Shown here: piece after piece, positions 16,533 through 25,352 of the stretch
Position numbering within the stretch: the first letter of the stretch is position 1
How the letters are laid out: each line of letters starts with the position of its first letter
Source: Diaminobutyricibacter sp. McL0608
GTDB taxonomy: Bacteria > Actinomycetota > Actinomycetes > Actinomycetales > Microbacteriaceae
Direction: 5' to 3'
Length of the DNA stretch: 64,000 bases
Assembly (NCBI RefSeq): GCF_039613825.1
Contig: NZ_CP154826.1
Coordinates: 3,472,001-3,536,000, forward strand
The notes under the pieces: generated by a model
What the model was told of the DNA's origin: nothing
What the model saw: only the letters and a program-made list of their open reading frames with translations
Database searches by the model: none
Program-made: the position numbers and the translations under genes

Positions 16533-17234
16533 TCAATCGCAAACGTCGTAGACGCCCGCATAGGTCGACGACTGGATGGTGACCACGGTTCGGGATCCGG
16601 TCGCGGAAGTGCCCACCTGGAAGACCAGGTAGCGTCCGCCGATCGGGCCTGCGGCATAGGTCGTGTAGCCCATGTTCTCGTCGTATCTCGAGTGCGACTT
16701 CTGAAGAGCCGGATAGGCGTTCAGCAGCGAGGACTCCGACGAGCCGAGACGGATGCCTGCCGGCGTCGACGGCGAAGCGGCGATCGGCGCGTCGGCCACG
16801 GTCTGCGTGATGAAGGAGGCGTACGTGAACGGAGGGTCGGCTTCGGCGTGGCCCCGGGCTTCGAGATCCATGAGGGCGATGGAGACGGGGTGGTCCGCGG
16901 TCGTCCCGAACACGGCGGAATACCCCGGTGGGCAGTCGACGGTGTCGGTGACGGCCGGAATGGTGGCGGCGGTGGCGAGTGCGGCAAGCGACTGCCCGAC
17001 CTCCACCCCGGCCACCTGGTCGAAGTCGACGACCCAGGCTCCGGTATCAGAGAGGTCCGGGCTCGGCGTCGGGGTGGGGATCGGAGGGGTCGGGGTGGGC
17101 GTCGCGGTCGGGGCAGCACTCGCGATGGGCGCGACGGAGGACCGCGACGAATCCTCTGGTGCCGGCGATGTGCATCCAGTCAGCAGCGCCAAGGCGCACG
17201 CCATGGCGACCACGCCCGCAAACGACCGCCTCAT
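16533..17234 (-). CDS. Putative lipoprotein of unknown function
   Basis: A 233-residue predicted lipoprotein: MRRSFAGVVAMACALALLTGC gives a lipobox (LTGC) near residue 21, followed by a Pro/Thr/Ser-rich linker and a domain I do not recognise. Residues near DTVDCPPGYSAVFGT and the C-terminal YAGVYDVCD supply two cysteines that could form a disulfide. GGGGAGGA lies six bases before the ATG at 17234; an ATG ten codons upstream would spoil the signal peptide. The 160-base stretch upstream contains its promoter region and nothing else I can define. Confidence 0.7.
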   Translation of the reverse strand: MRRSFAGVVAMACALALLTGCTSPAPEDSSRSSVAPIASAAPTATPTPTPPIPTPTPSPDLSDTGAWVVDFDQVAGVEVGQSLAALATAATIPAVTDTVDCPPGYSAVFGTTADHPVSIALMDLEARGHAEADPPFTYASFITQTVADAPIAASPSTPAGIRLGSSESSLLNAYPALQKSHSRYDENMGYTTYAAGPIGGRYLVFQVGTSATGSRTVVTIQSSTYAGVYDVCD

Positions 17235-17396
17235 TGCGTCCTCCCCCTCGTTCTCCGCTCTCACTGATCCGGGAGCACAACACTATCGGCGCGCCGATCA
17301 CCACCGACGTATCGGACAGTAACGATCCGGGAACGGCACGAAGAGGCAGAGCCCCTCGGACGAGAGACGGCGCTCGGTTCGGGAGACTGTGCCGCT

Positions 17397-18518
17397 TCAG
17401 CCGGCGTACGAGCCGACGAGACGCACAGCGCCGCCGTCCACGCCCTTGGCGCCCTGCTCGAACCCGGCGAGATCGCGGGCCGAGGTGGCGATCGTGCCGA
17501 CCGTCCACGAGGGGATGCCGTCAGCCGTGAGCGCGGTGGCCACGGCATCCGCCGCCTCCGGCGCGACGACCGCGAACATGCCGATGCCGAGGTTCCAGGT
17601 TCCCTCGCTGGACTCGAGCGTGGAGCCGGCGAGGTCGCTCAGCACGCGGAACACCGCGAGCGGCGACCAGGTGGAGCGGTCGACCTCGACCCAGGATCCG
17701 AGCGGGAGCACGCGGGCGAGGTTCGCGGCGATGCCGCCGCCGGTGACGTGGCTCAGCGAGTGGACGGCGCCGCCGAACGCGGGATCGCCGAGGATGCGAA
17801 GCAGAGGGCTGGTGTAGAGGCGGGTCGGCTCCAAAAGCACTTCGCCGACGACACCGCCGAAGTCGTCGGAATGATCGGTGAAGCCGATTCCCCGCTTCGA
17901 CAGGATGTGGCGGACCAGAGAGAAACCGTTGGAGTGGAGTCCGGAGGACGCGAGGGCGACCACCACGTCACCGTCGCGGACACGGTCGGCGCCGAGCACC
18001 GCATCCGCTTCGACAGCGCCGACCGCCGCGCCGGCCACGTCGTAGTCGTCGGGGCCGAGGAGTCCCGGGTGCTCGGCTGTCTCGCCGCCGACAAGTGCGG
18101 TGCCGGTCTCGGCGCACGCCCGGGCGATACCGGCGACGATGTCGGCGATGCGCGACGGGACGACCTTGCCGCAGGCGATGTAATCGGTCATGAACAGGGG
18201 CTTCGCGCCGACGACGACGATGTCGTCCACGACCATTCCGACGAGGTCCTGCCCGATGGTGTCGTGCTTGTCGATGGCCTGAGCGATGGCGACTTTGGTG
18301 CCGACGCCGTCGGTCGAGGTCGCCAGGAGCGGACGGTCGAAGTCTTTGAGCGCGGACACATCGAAGAGGCCGGCGAAACCGCCGACACCGCCCAGGACCT
18401 CGGGGCCGTGTGTGCGGGAGACCGCGGACTTCATCAACTCGACAGCGAGGTCACCCGCCGCCGTGTCGACACCGGCTTCGGCGTATGAGGACGTGGCGGA
18501 TGCGGGCTGTTCGGTCAC
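17397..18518 (-). CDS. purM: Phosphoribosylformylglycinamidine cyclo-ligase
   Basis: A 373-residue AIR synthetase, step five of purine synthesis (FGAM + ATP to AIR). It has the PurM fold with AGVDTAAGDLAVELMK near the start, DGVGTKVAIAQAIDKHDT, and GLHSNGFSLVRHIL. The length is usual for the family. The GTG lies six bases after TACTCT (18525-18530), so it appears to have its own leaderless promoter despite following purF on the same strand; a 278-base gap with repeats separates the two. Confidence 0.97.
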   Translation of the reverse strand: MTEQPASATSSYAEAGVDTAAGDLAVELMKSAVSRTHGPEVLGGVGGFAGLFDVSALKDFDRPLLATSTDGVGTKVAIAQAIDKHDTIGQDLVGMVVDDIVVVGAKPLFMTDYIACGKVVPSRIADIVAGIARACAETGTALVGGETAEHPGLLGPDDYDVAGAAVGAVEADAVLGADRVRDGDVVVALASSGLHSNGFSLVRHILSKRGIGFTDHSDDFGGVVGEVLLEPTRLYTSPLLRILGDPAFGGAVHSLSHVTGGGIAANLARVLPLGSWVEVDRSTWSPLAVFRVLSDLAGSTLESSEGTWNLGIGMFAVVAPEAADAVATALTADGIPSWTVGTIATSARDLAGFEQGAKGVDGGAVRLVGSYAG

Positions 18519-18586
18519 GCTTCAAGAGTACCGGGCCGGGATGCGCGCGTCGGGCCGCTCCGGGCATCCTCGCTCTGCCTCGCCCA

Positions 18587-18631
18587 ACCGCACGTGGTAC
18601 ATCCGAGCGCACGTCGCTGTACGCGTGCGGT
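18587..18631. repeat. Intergenic inverted repeat, purF-purM gap
   Basis: ACCGCACG (18587-18594) and CGTGCGGT (18624-18631) pair; inner GTAC tetramers extend the symmetry. The CCGCAC/GTGCGG words are those of the hairpins at 2811-2945. It is part of a 278-base gap without a gene. Confidence 0.5.
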
Positions 18632-18749
18632 GGCGCCGAACGAGTGCGCGTGGGGCGAAGTGGCAACGTGTGCTCGGGTTCAGAGCCTGTGCGGCGACGC
18701 GCTCCCGCACAGCCGCACTCGTTGAGTCCTAGCGCACTACGTAGGACTA

Positions 18750-18775
18750 GTGCGGCGAGACGGAACTAGTGCGGC
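18750..18775. repeat. 26-bp intergenic motif, copy 3 (inverted)
   Basis: The reverse complement of this stretch reads GCCGCACTAG-N10-CCGCAC, the motif found at 2811 and 2903. ACTAGTGCGGCGAG occurs twice here (18746 and 18765). The flank to the left holds an imperfect hairpin built on GAGTCCTA/TAGGACT. Confidence 0.6.
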
Positions 18776-18796
18776 GAGCCGGAGGAAGCGCCGCGC

Positions 18797-20407
18797 CTAC
18801 TCCTGGCGGCCGGGGTCGCCGAACGGCAGCTGGCCGGACTGGGCCAGCGCCCGCTCGCGCAGCTCGGACGCGTCGAGGACGACCTCGAACTCCGCATCCG
18901 GCCCCGGGTCGCAGCCGCCCGCGGCGACACTCTCGGGGTCGACCGCTGTAGGCCGCTCGAGCAGGTTCTTGCCGAGGTGGTGCGCGTCGGGCAGCGGGAT
19001 CGGGTATTTGCCCGTGAAGCACGCTGTGCAGAGGCGGTCGCGCGGCTGCTCGGTCGCGGCGATCATCCCGTCTTCGCTCAGGTAGCCGAGCGAGTCCGCG
19101 CCGATCGACTGGCGCACCTCGTCGACGCCGAGTCCGGTCGCGATGAGTTCGGCCCGCGACGCGAAGTCGATGCCGTAGAAGCACGGCCACGTGATGGGCG
19201 GGCTGGAGATGCGCACATGGACTTCGGCAGCCCCCGCCTCGCGCAGCATCGACACCAGTGCACGCTGCGTGTTGCCGCGCACGATCGAGTCGTCGACGAC
19301 CACCAGGCGCTTGCCCTTGATCACCTCTTTGAGCGGGTTCAGCTTCAGCTTGATGCCGCGCTGGCGGATGGTCTGCGAAGGCTGGATGAACGTGCGGCCC
19401 ACGTAGGAGTTCTTGACGAGGCCCTGCCCGAACGGGATGCCGCTCGCCTGCGCGTAGCCGATCGCGGCAGGCGTGCCGGATTCGGGCGTCGGGATGACCA
19501 GGTCGGCTTCGATCGGGTGCTCCTTCGCCAGGCGGCGACCCATCTCGACCCGCGCCTCGTGCACCCCGCGTCCGGCGATGGTCGTGTCGGGTCGGGCCAG
19601 GTAGACGTACTCGAAGACGCAGCCGGCGCGCTTCTCTTCGGCGAACCGAACGCTGCGCAGCCCGTTCTCGTCGATGGAGATCAGTTCGCCAGGCTCCACC
19701 TCGCGCACGAAGCTCGCTCCGACGATGTCGAGTGCGGCTGTCTCGGATGCGACGACCCAGCCGCGCTCGAGACGGCCGAGTACCAGCGGGCGGACGCCTT
19801 GCGGGTCGCGGGCCGCGTAGAGGGTGGTCTCGTCCATGAAGACGAGGCAGTATGCGCCCCGCAGCCGGGGAAGTACCTCGATCGCGGTCGCTTCGAGCGT
19901 GTGGTCGAGGTCGCCGGTCAGCAGAGCGGTGACGACGGCGGTGTCGGTCGTGTTGCCGCGCGAGAGCTCACCGTCGGTCTGCGGGTAGCGCTCGTGGACG
20001 AGCTGCAGGAGCTCGGCGGTGTTGGTCAGGTTGCCGTTGTGGCCGAGCGCGACGGTTCCTGCGGCAGTGCGGCCGAGGGTCGGCTGCGCGTTCTGCCAGC
20101 TGGACGCGCCGGTCGTGGAGTAGCGCGTGTGACCGACGGCGATGTGCCCGGTGAGCGTGTTCAGCGCGTTCTCGTTGAAGACCTGCGAGACGAGACCCAT
20201 GTCTTTGTAGATGAGGATCTTCTTGCCGTCGCTGGTCGCGATGCCCGCCGACTCCTGGCCGCGGTGCTGCAGCGCATAGAGGCCGAAGTAACTGAGTTTG
20301 GCGACTTCTTCGCCTGGTGCCCAGACGCCGAATACTCCGCAGGCGTCCTGCGGGCCTTTCTCGCCTGGCATGAGATCGTGACTGAGAAGACCGTCGCCTC
20401 CGGACAA
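18797..20407 (-). CDS. purF: Amidophosphoribosyltransferase
   Basis: A 536-residue glutamine-PRPP amidotransferase, the committed step of purine synthesis. The N-terminal nucleophile domain has its catalytic cysteine in QDACGVFGV (Cys23 with this start), so a short propeptide is removed. The C-terminal phosphoribosyltransferase domain has VVVDDSIVRGNT. Cysteines in AGCVFEYVY, WPCFYGID and RLCTACFTGKY match the iron-sulfur ligands of the Bacillus-type enzyme. The start is TTG at 20407 with AAGGGG nine bases upstream; an ATG twelve codons later has no such site. The upstream membrane-protein gene ends 12 bases earlier. Confidence 0.96.
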   Translation of the reverse strand: MSGGDGLLSHDLMPGEKGPQDACGVFGVWAPGEEVAKLSYFGLYALQHRGQESAGIATSDGKKILIYKDMGLVSQVFNENALNTLTGHIAVGHTRYSTTGASSWQNAQPTLGRTAAGTVALGHNGNLTNTAELLQLVHERYPQTDGELSRGNTTDTAVVTALLTGDLDHTLEATAIEVLPRLRGAYCLVFMDETTLYAARDPQGVRPLVLGRLERGWVVASETAALDIVGASFVREVEPGELISIDENGLRSVRFAEEKRAGCVFEYVYLARPDTTIAGRGVHEARVEMGRRLAKEHPIEADLVIPTPESGTPAAIGYAQASGIPFGQGLVKNSYVGRTFIQPSQTIRQRGIKLKLNPLKEVIKGKRLVVVDDSIVRGNTQRALVSMLREAGAAEVHVRISSPPITWPCFYGIDFASRAELIATGLGVDEVRQSIGADSLGYLSEDGMIAATEQPRDRLCTACFTGKYPIPLPDAHHLGKNLLERPTAVDPESVAAGGCDPGPDAEFEVVLDASELRERALAQSGQLPFGDPGRQE

Positions 20408-20419
20408 ACCGGATACCCC

Positions 20420-20755
20420 TTAGCTCTCGATGGGATTGTGGGTGTCGTCGTTCGTTACGCGCACGTCGAGTCTATCCGCCTGAACCGTCTTCGCCCGCCT
20501 GCCGGCGACCCTGTCGAGGGCCAGCGCGACAAGGGAGCCGACCGCGACACCGAGGACGATGGCCGCGATCAGCAGGAACCCGAAGACCTGGGCCCGGCTG
20601 TACGTCGGGTTCTCAGGAAAGGCGAACGTGAGCGCGAGCGCGATCAGTGCGAACACGACCGAGCCGGCGAACATGAAACGGAAGTACCGCGGAGTGCGCT
20701 TCACGGTCACCGTGTCTTCGGTGACCGTCGCGTTCTCTTCGGGCGCTTCGCTCAT
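20420..20755 (-). CDS. Small two-helix membrane protein upstream of purF
   Basis: A 111-residue protein: an acidic N-terminus (SEAPEENATVTEDTVTV), two membrane helices (about 25-47 and 57-80) and a basic then acidic cytosolic tail. I recognise no named family. Its stop codon overlaps the purF ribosome-binding site, so the two are probably co-transcribed. GAGGGA lies 12-13 bases before the ATG at 20755; another ATG six codons up is possible but has no ribosome-binding site. Confidence 0.8.
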   Translation of the reverse strand: MSEAPEENATVTEDTVTVKRTPRYFRFMFAGSVVFALIALALTFAFPENPTYSRAQVFGFLLIAAIVLGVAVGSLVALALDRVAGRRAKTVQADRLDVRVTNDDTHNPIES

Positions 20756-20807
20756 GAGTCCATTGTCCCTCATGAAAGCTGGGAGCAGATCGGATGGGCG
20801 GGGCCGG

Positions 20808-21176
20808 CTAGGAGACGCCTGCGACCCGCAGCGGAACGAGGGCTGCGAGGTCCGCGCGCTGCCCGGAGGCGTGCACCGCTCCAGCCGCGACGGCCTCGTC
20901 CCAGGTGCTGCGTCCGGTGGCGAGCGTGAGCCAGGTGCGCGCATCCATCTCGACCACGTTCGGCGGGGTCCCGCGCGTGTGGCGCGGCCCCGGGATGCAT
21001 TGGACCGCGCCGTACGGCGGCACGCGGACCTCGACCGTGTTGCCGGGCGCTCGCTCGGCGAGCAGCTGCAGCAGGTAGCGCACGGCGGTCGCGAGCGTAC
21101 GGGTGTCGGATGCGTCGGCCAGCGCATCCGCCACCGCCGCCGACCCGACGTCGTCACCTATTCGCGCGCGTGCCAT
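20808..21176 (-). CDS. Sterol-carrier-family protein
   Basis: A 122-residue protein of the sterol-carrier-protein-like family that accompanies purF/purD in Microbacteriaceae. [33 protein letters not shown] is typical of the group, followed by [19 protein letters not shown]. No membrane segment is seen. AGGATGG precedes the ATG at 21176. It is divergent from purD across 80 bases and begins the unit running into the membrane protein and purF. The function is unknown. Confidence 0.85.
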   Translation of the reverse strand: MARARIGDDVGSAAVADALADASDTRTLATAVRYLLQLLAERAPGNTVEVRVPPYGAVQCIPGPRHTRGTPPNVVEMDARTWLTLATGRSTWDEAVAAGAVHASGQRADLAALVPLRVAGVS

Positions 21177-21256
21177 GACACCATCCTGCCAAACCCGTTC
21201 TCCACAGGGACCGCTCCGCATTCCTGCGGCCGCCGGACGGGACATAGTCTGGTTCC

Positions 21257-22513
21257 GTGAAGATTCTCGTTCTCGGATCCGGTGCTCGCGAGCACGCCAT
21301 CATCACCGCACTACTCAGCGAGGACGTTGGGCACGAGATCATCGCCGCTCCCGGCAATGCCGGCATCGCGAAGGACGTCACGGTGATCGCACTCGACCAG
21401 CTCGATGCGCAGGTGGTGGCGAACTTCGCCATCGAGGAGAACATCGAACTCGTCGTGATCGGACCTGAAGCGCCGCTCGTCGCCGGCGTCGCGGACGGGC
21501 TGCGCACCCGCGGCATCCCGGTATTCGGCCCCGGCAAGGCGGCCGCGCAGCTCGAGGGCTCCAAGACGTTCGCCAAACGGATCATGGATGAGGCGGGCGT
21601 GCCGACCGGTCGCGCGGTGCGTGCTGCGACCCTTCTCGAAGTGGAGGAGGCACTCGACGCGTTCGGCGCCCCCTACGTCGTGAAGGCCGATGGCCTCGCT
21701 GCGGGCAAGGGCGTGATGGTCACCGAAGATCGCGAGGCGGCGATCGCGCACTCGACCTACTGGCTGGAGCACGGCTCGGTGCTGGTCGAGGAGTTCCTCG
21801 CCGGCCAGGAGGTCTCGCTGTTCCTGATCAGCGACGGGCACAACGTGCTCCCCCTCTCGCCCGCGCAGGACTACAAGCGACTCCGCGACGGCGACGAGGG
21901 TCCGAACACGGGAGGGATGGGCGCATACTCTCCGCTGCCATGGCTGCCCGAGACGTTCGTGGACGAGGTGATCCGCACGATCGCGCTGCCGACAGTCCGT
22001 CAGCTCGCAAAGGAGCAGACCCCGTTCATCGGGCTGCTCTACTGCGGACTCATCGTCACGGATCGCGGCATCCGGGTGATCGAATTCAACGCCCGGTTCG
22101 GCGACCCCGAGACCCAGGTCGTGCTTCCACGTCTGGTGACCCCTCTGTCCGAATTGCTCTTCGGGGCCGCGACCGGGTCACTCGCAGGGGTGGCGCATCC
22201 CGAGTTCGCCCTCGACGTCGCTGTCACAGTCGTCCTCGCCAGCGAGAACTACCCTGAGACGCCGATCACGGGCCGCGCCATTCACGGGCTGGATGCGGCG
22301 GCAGCCGTCCCCGAGGTCACGATCGCCCACGCGGCCACCGCTTTCGACCGCGAGACCGGAACGTTCATCGCGACGGGCGGCCGGGTGCTCAGCGTGGTCG
22401 CTCGCGGAACCACGTTCGGCGAGGCCAGAGCCCGAGCCTACGAAGCCCTCGACCTGATCGAGCTGGAGGGCGGCCAGTACCGCACGGACATCGCGGCACG
22501 CGTCGCGGGCTAG
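21257..22513 (+). CDS. purD: Phosphoribosylamine-glycine ligase
   Basis: A 418-residue GAR synthetase (PRA + glycine + ATP). The N-terminal domain starts [14 protein letters not shown]; the ATP-grasp region carries [14 protein letters not shown] and [32 protein letters not shown] holds the metal-binding residues. GTG start six bases after TAGTCT (21245-21250), indicating a leaderless transcript. It is followed by two family-A repeats and a convergent gene. Confidence 0.97.
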   Translation: MKILVLGSGAREHAIITALLSEDVGHEIIAAPGNAGIAKDVTVIALDQLDAQVVANFAIEENIELVVIGPEAPLVAGVADGLRTRGIPVFGPGKAAAQLEGSKTFAKRIMDEAGVPTGRAVRAATLLEVEEALDAFGAPYVVKADGLAAGKGVMVTEDREAAIAHSTYWLEHGSVLVEEFLAGQEVSLFLISDGHNVLPLSPAQDYKRLRDGDEGPNTGGMGAYSPLPWLPETFVDEVIRTIALPTVRQLAKEQTPFIGLLYCGLIVTDRGIRVIEFNARFGDPETQVVLPRLVTPLSELLFGAATGSLAGVAHPEFALDVAVTVVLASENYPETPITGRAIHGLDAAAAVPEVTIAHAATAFDRETGTFIATGGRVLSVVARGTTFGEARARAYEALDLIELEGGQYRTDIAARVAG

Positions 22514-22550
22514 CTGCAGACCACGCCCGCGCGCACGCGGGCCATGCCCG

Positions 22551-22607
22551 CGCGCACAGGAAAAAGACGCGAAAAAAGCGCGAAAAGGCCGCCTTTTCCT
22601 GTGCTCG
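22551..22607. repeat. 57-bp palindromic element, family A, copy 2
   Basis: CGCGCACAGGAAAAA at the left and CCTTTTCCTGTGCTCG at the right; 57 bp. First of a close pair between the convergent purD and alditol-oxidase-like genes. Confidence 0.85.
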
Positions 22608-22633
22608 GCTGGCCCACGCGTCGGACTGCCCGG

Positions 22634-22690
22634 CGAGCACAGGGAAAGGACGCGAATACGTCGCCAATAAACCGCGTTTTCCTGTGCTCG
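22634..22690. repeat. 57-bp palindromic element, family A, copy 3
   Basis: CGAGCACAGGGAAAGG at the left and GTTTTCCTGTGCTCG at the right; 57 bp. It begins 26 bp after copy 2. The centre contains a smaller GACG/CGTC dyad. Confidence 0.85.
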
Positions 22691-22698
22691 GCGCGCCT

Positions 22699-23946
22699 TC
22701 AGCTCTGGAGGTAGCGGGCGACGAAGTCGTTCGTGAAGACGCCGTCGGGGTCGAAGCTGCGCGCGAGCGCACGGAAGTCGTCGAGCCTCGGGTACAGCGA
22801 CGGCACGACCCCGTCGCGATCGAGGTAGAGCTTGCCCCAATGCGGTCGTGATCCGAGCGGGAGAAGTGCATCCTCGAGCGCGGGCAGTACAGCTTCCACC
22901 CCGGCCTGGTCGCGCACCCAGGTGAAATGCAGACCGACGACGTCGGTTCCGTAAGCCGAGCTCAGCCAGAGCTCGTCGGCCGCGACGGTGCGGATCTCGC
23001 TCACCAGCAGGAGGGGCGAGACCACCTTCGCGATGCGGCGCACGGCGTCGATCGCCTCGCCGATCCGCGCCCGCGGCACGAGGTACTCCGACTGGATCTC
23101 CGCGCCGTTGCTCGGCGTGAACTCGAAGCGGAAGTGCGCCAGCCGCTCGTTCCAGGGTCCGACGACCCCGAGCTGCTCGGTGGTATTGCGCACATCCATC
23201 GTCTCGATCATGTGGCGGGGTGCCATGAGCGCGGGTGCGCCGAAGAAGGCGTCCTCGATGCCGCTCGGAGCATCCGCCCGCTCCTTGACCCAGGCGAGCG
23301 CGACAGTGGGCTCGTCCCACGTCGTGAACAGACTGACCGAGTAGGCGCTCGAGGTGATCGCGTCGAACTGCGATGCGACGGCCTCCCACGGGACCCCCCC
23401 GAACAGCCGCTGGGATGCGTCGAAGCTGGGTTCGATGTCGAGCGTCACCTCGACGACGACTCCGAGCGCACCGAGCGCGACGACGGCGCCGTCGAAGCCG
23501 GGTTCCCCGCGGTGCAGCTCGACCAGTTCGCCGTCGGCCCTGAGGATCCGCACTCCCCGGACAGCGGTCGCGAGGTTGCCGTTGCGGTCGCCCGAGCCGT
23601 GGGTCGCCGTCGCGACGGCGCCCGCGATGGAGATGTGCGGGAGGGACGCGAGATTGTGGAGAGCCCAGCCTGCGTCCTGGAGCCGGCGGGCGACATCTCC
23701 GTAACGCATCCCGCCGCCGACCGTGACAGTGCGCGCGGTCTCGTCGATGCGAACGAGCGGGGGGAGACCCGCCGTGCTGACGAGCAGCTCGGACGAGTCG
23801 GCGAGCGCGTTGAAGGAGTGCCTGCTGCCGAGCGCGCGCACTTTCGATGCTCCCGAAACCGCGTCACGGAGTTCGTCGAGCGAGGTCGGCGCAGCGATCC
23901 GCGCCGCCCGGTATTCGTAGTTCCCCGCCCAATTGAGCTCGCCCAT
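22699..23946 (-). CDS. Alditol-oxidase-like FAD-dependent oxidase
   Basis: A 415-residue VAO-family flavoenzyme resembling actinobacterial alditol/xylitol oxidase and aldonolactone oxidases. It opens with NWAGNYEYRAARI, like AldO. VRALGSRHSFN supplies the histidine that usually carries covalent FAD; HNLASLPHISIAGAVATATHGSG is the FAD-binding loop; the C-terminal HWGKL motif is near 375. GGAAGG eight bases before the ATG at 23946 fixes the start over longer in-frame options. These enzymes oxidise a polyol or lactone with O2, producing peroxide; the substrate here is undetermined. Confidence 0.85.
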   Translation of the reverse strand: MGELNWAGNYEYRAARIAAPTSLDELRDAVSGASKVRALGSRHSFNALADSSELLVSTAGLPPLVRIDETARTVTVGGGMRYGDVARRLQDAGWALHNLASLPHISIAGAVATATHGSGDRNGNLATAVRGVRILRADGELVELHRGEPGFDGAVVALGALGVVVEVTLDIEPSFDASQRLFGGVPWEAVASQFDAITSSAYSVSLFTTWDEPTVALAWVKERADAPSGIEDAFFGAPALMAPRHMIETMDVRNTTEQLGVVGPWNERLAHFRFEFTPSNGAEIQSEYLVPRARIGEAIDAVRRIAKVVSPLLLVSEIRTVAADELWLSSAYGTDVVGLHFTWVRDQAGVEAVLPALEDALLPLGSRPHWGKLYLDRDGVVPSLYPRLDDFRALARSFDPDGVFTNDFVARYLQS

Positions 23947-24021
23947 CGTGATCCTTCCGCTGCGCCGTCGTCGTGGGTCCCAGTCTGTCATCCGGCGATG
24001 GGGCCGCGCGTCGCGCACTCG

Positions 24022-24537
24022 TCAGGAGGCTGGCGTCGCCTCAGCGTCGGCCGGCCTCGCGTAACCGGGATGCGCATCCGGAGACAACCCGCCGCCCGCG
24101 GACAGCTTGCCCAGCAGCGCCGCGAGTTGCGCCTGCTCGTCGGGCGTGAGCGCCGAGAGCACCGCGTGCTGGTGCGCTTCGGCGATGGTGCGGAGCGGCC
24201 CGAGCAGTGCCTGTCCAGTCTCGGTGAGGGAGAGCTCGTAGTTGCGGCGATCCCGTTCGGACCGCGAACGTTCCACGAGCGCGCGCTGCTCGAGGGAGTC
24301 GAGGAGCGGCACGATCCGGCTGGGGGTGGTGCCGAGCCGGGCCGCGAGTTCGCGCTGGCTGATTCCGGGCGAGCGTCCGAGCACCCGGATGGCGCCGGCA
24401 TCGCGGGGCGTGAGGCCGAGGTCGGCGACGCGCTCGGCGAAGCGGTCGGCCGCATCCGCCCCCAGCTGCGCGAGCAGGAACGCGGTACGCGCGGGTGCAC
24501 CCCGGGGATGCGCGGGCGCGGCGGGTCGGTCGGTCAC
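24022..24537 (-). CDS. MarR-family transcriptional regulator
   Basis: A 171-residue winged-helix regulator: LGLTPRDAGAIRVLGRSPGIS, DNA-binding helix LAARLGTTPSRIVPLLDSLE and wing VERSRSERDRRNYELSLT. The C-terminal ~25 residues (GYARPADAEATPAS) are disordered. The GTG lies six bases after TATTCT (24544-24549), so the transcript is probably leaderless. It is divergent from a membrane protein and an SDR gene. The 74-base gap carries an extended dyad that would serve both promoters. Confidence 0.88.
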   Translation of the reverse strand: MTDRPAAPAHPRGAPARTAFLLAQLGADAADRFAERVADLGLTPRDAGAIRVLGRSPGISQRELAARLGTTPSRIVPLLDSLEQRALVERSRSERDRRNYELSLTETGQALLGPLRTIAEAHQHAVLSALTPDEQAQLAALLGKLSAGGGLSPDAHPGYARPADAEATPAS

Positions 24538-24557
24538 AGCAACAGAATACAGCCTTG

Positions 24558-24604
24558 CCGAAACAATTACACTATGTAATCATTACTATGTATAACTATT
24601 TCGG
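24558..24604. promoter_or_regulatory. Extended operator dyad between marR and the membrane protein gene
   Basis: CCGAAACAATTACAC (24558-24572) and, inverted, GTATAACTATTTCGG (24590-24604) match at 12 of 15 positions. Inside lies a perfect ATTAC-ACTAT-GTAAT repeat (24566-24580). The stretch is strikingly AT-rich and covers the space between both start codons. Confidence 0.6.
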
Positions 24605-24611
24605 AGGAACA

Positions 24612-25352
24612 ATGGACACGGCACCCACCACCCCGCGGAGACGATCAGGCTCCGGGGGCCCCAACCTCGGCGTCCTCGCCGTCGTCTCGACCGCGCTCGT
24701 CATCGCCGGCCTGATCGTCGCGTTCGCTCTCACCGGTGGCCAGGCCTTCGTCTCGCCGTTCGCCGGTGCGGACGCGGTCTCGGCCTACGCGCAGCAGAAC
24801 TGGCTGAGCATCCGCATCACCTCGATGATCCAGTTCGGCTCAGCCGTCCCTCTCGGCATCTTCGCCGCCACCGCGTATGCTCGGCTCCTCCGCCTCGGCG
24901 TCCGTGTGCCGGGACCGGGGATCGGCTTCTACGGAGGCATCACCGCCTCGCTCCTGCTGATGGTCTCGGCCCTCGGCTCCTATGTCGTCAGCCGTCCCGA
25001 TGTGAGCAGCGACCCGACCGTGGCGCTCACGCTCACCTACTTCACCTTCATCACCGGCGGCGTCGGGTTCGTGACCGGTATGGGCCTGCTCGTCGCCGGC
25101 ATCGCAGTGCCCTCGCTCATCCTCGGCTTCGTTCCGCGCTGGCTCGCGTGGACGGGTCTCGTGATCGCGGCGCTCTCGGAGCTCTCGTTCCTCTCGATGG
25201 CGATCGAACCGCTCCAGTTCCTCCTGCCGATCGGGCGGTTCGGCGGGCTGCTCTGGCTGATCGCGGTCGGGTTCCTGCTTCCGAAGGACCGGCGCAATGT
25301 GAAGCAGAGCGGCGCTCGTGACGTGGCAGTCGCCGAGGCGGACCTCTCATGA
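24612..25352 (+). CDS. Multi-pass membrane protein, DUF4386-like
   Basis: A 246-residue protein with a basic, Pro/Gly-rich N-terminus and about six hydrophobic helices; YVVSRPDVSSDPTVAL is an outside loop. The layout resembles DUF4386 proteins, though I am not certain of the family. GGAGG precedes the ATG. Its stop overlaps the start of the SDR gene by four bases. Being divergent from a MarR regulator across a shared operator suggests inducible expression, perhaps by a small lipophilic compound. Confidence 0.75.
   Translation: MDTAPTTPRRRSGSGGPNLGVLAVVSTALVIAGLIVAFALTGGQAFVSPFAGADAVSAYAQQNWLSIRITSMIQFGSAVPLGIFAATAYARLLRLGVRVPGPGIGFYGGITASLLLMVSALGSYVVSRPDVSSDPTVALTLTYFTFITGGVGFVTGMGLLVAGIAVPSLILGFVPRWLAWTGLVIAALSELSFLSMAIEPLQFLLPIGRFGGLLWLIAVGFLLPKDRRNVKQSGARDVAVAEADLS

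Noticed and set aside
18977-20929. A 650-codon plus-strand frame
   Set aside because: Antisense to purF, which is certain; the translation has no domain.
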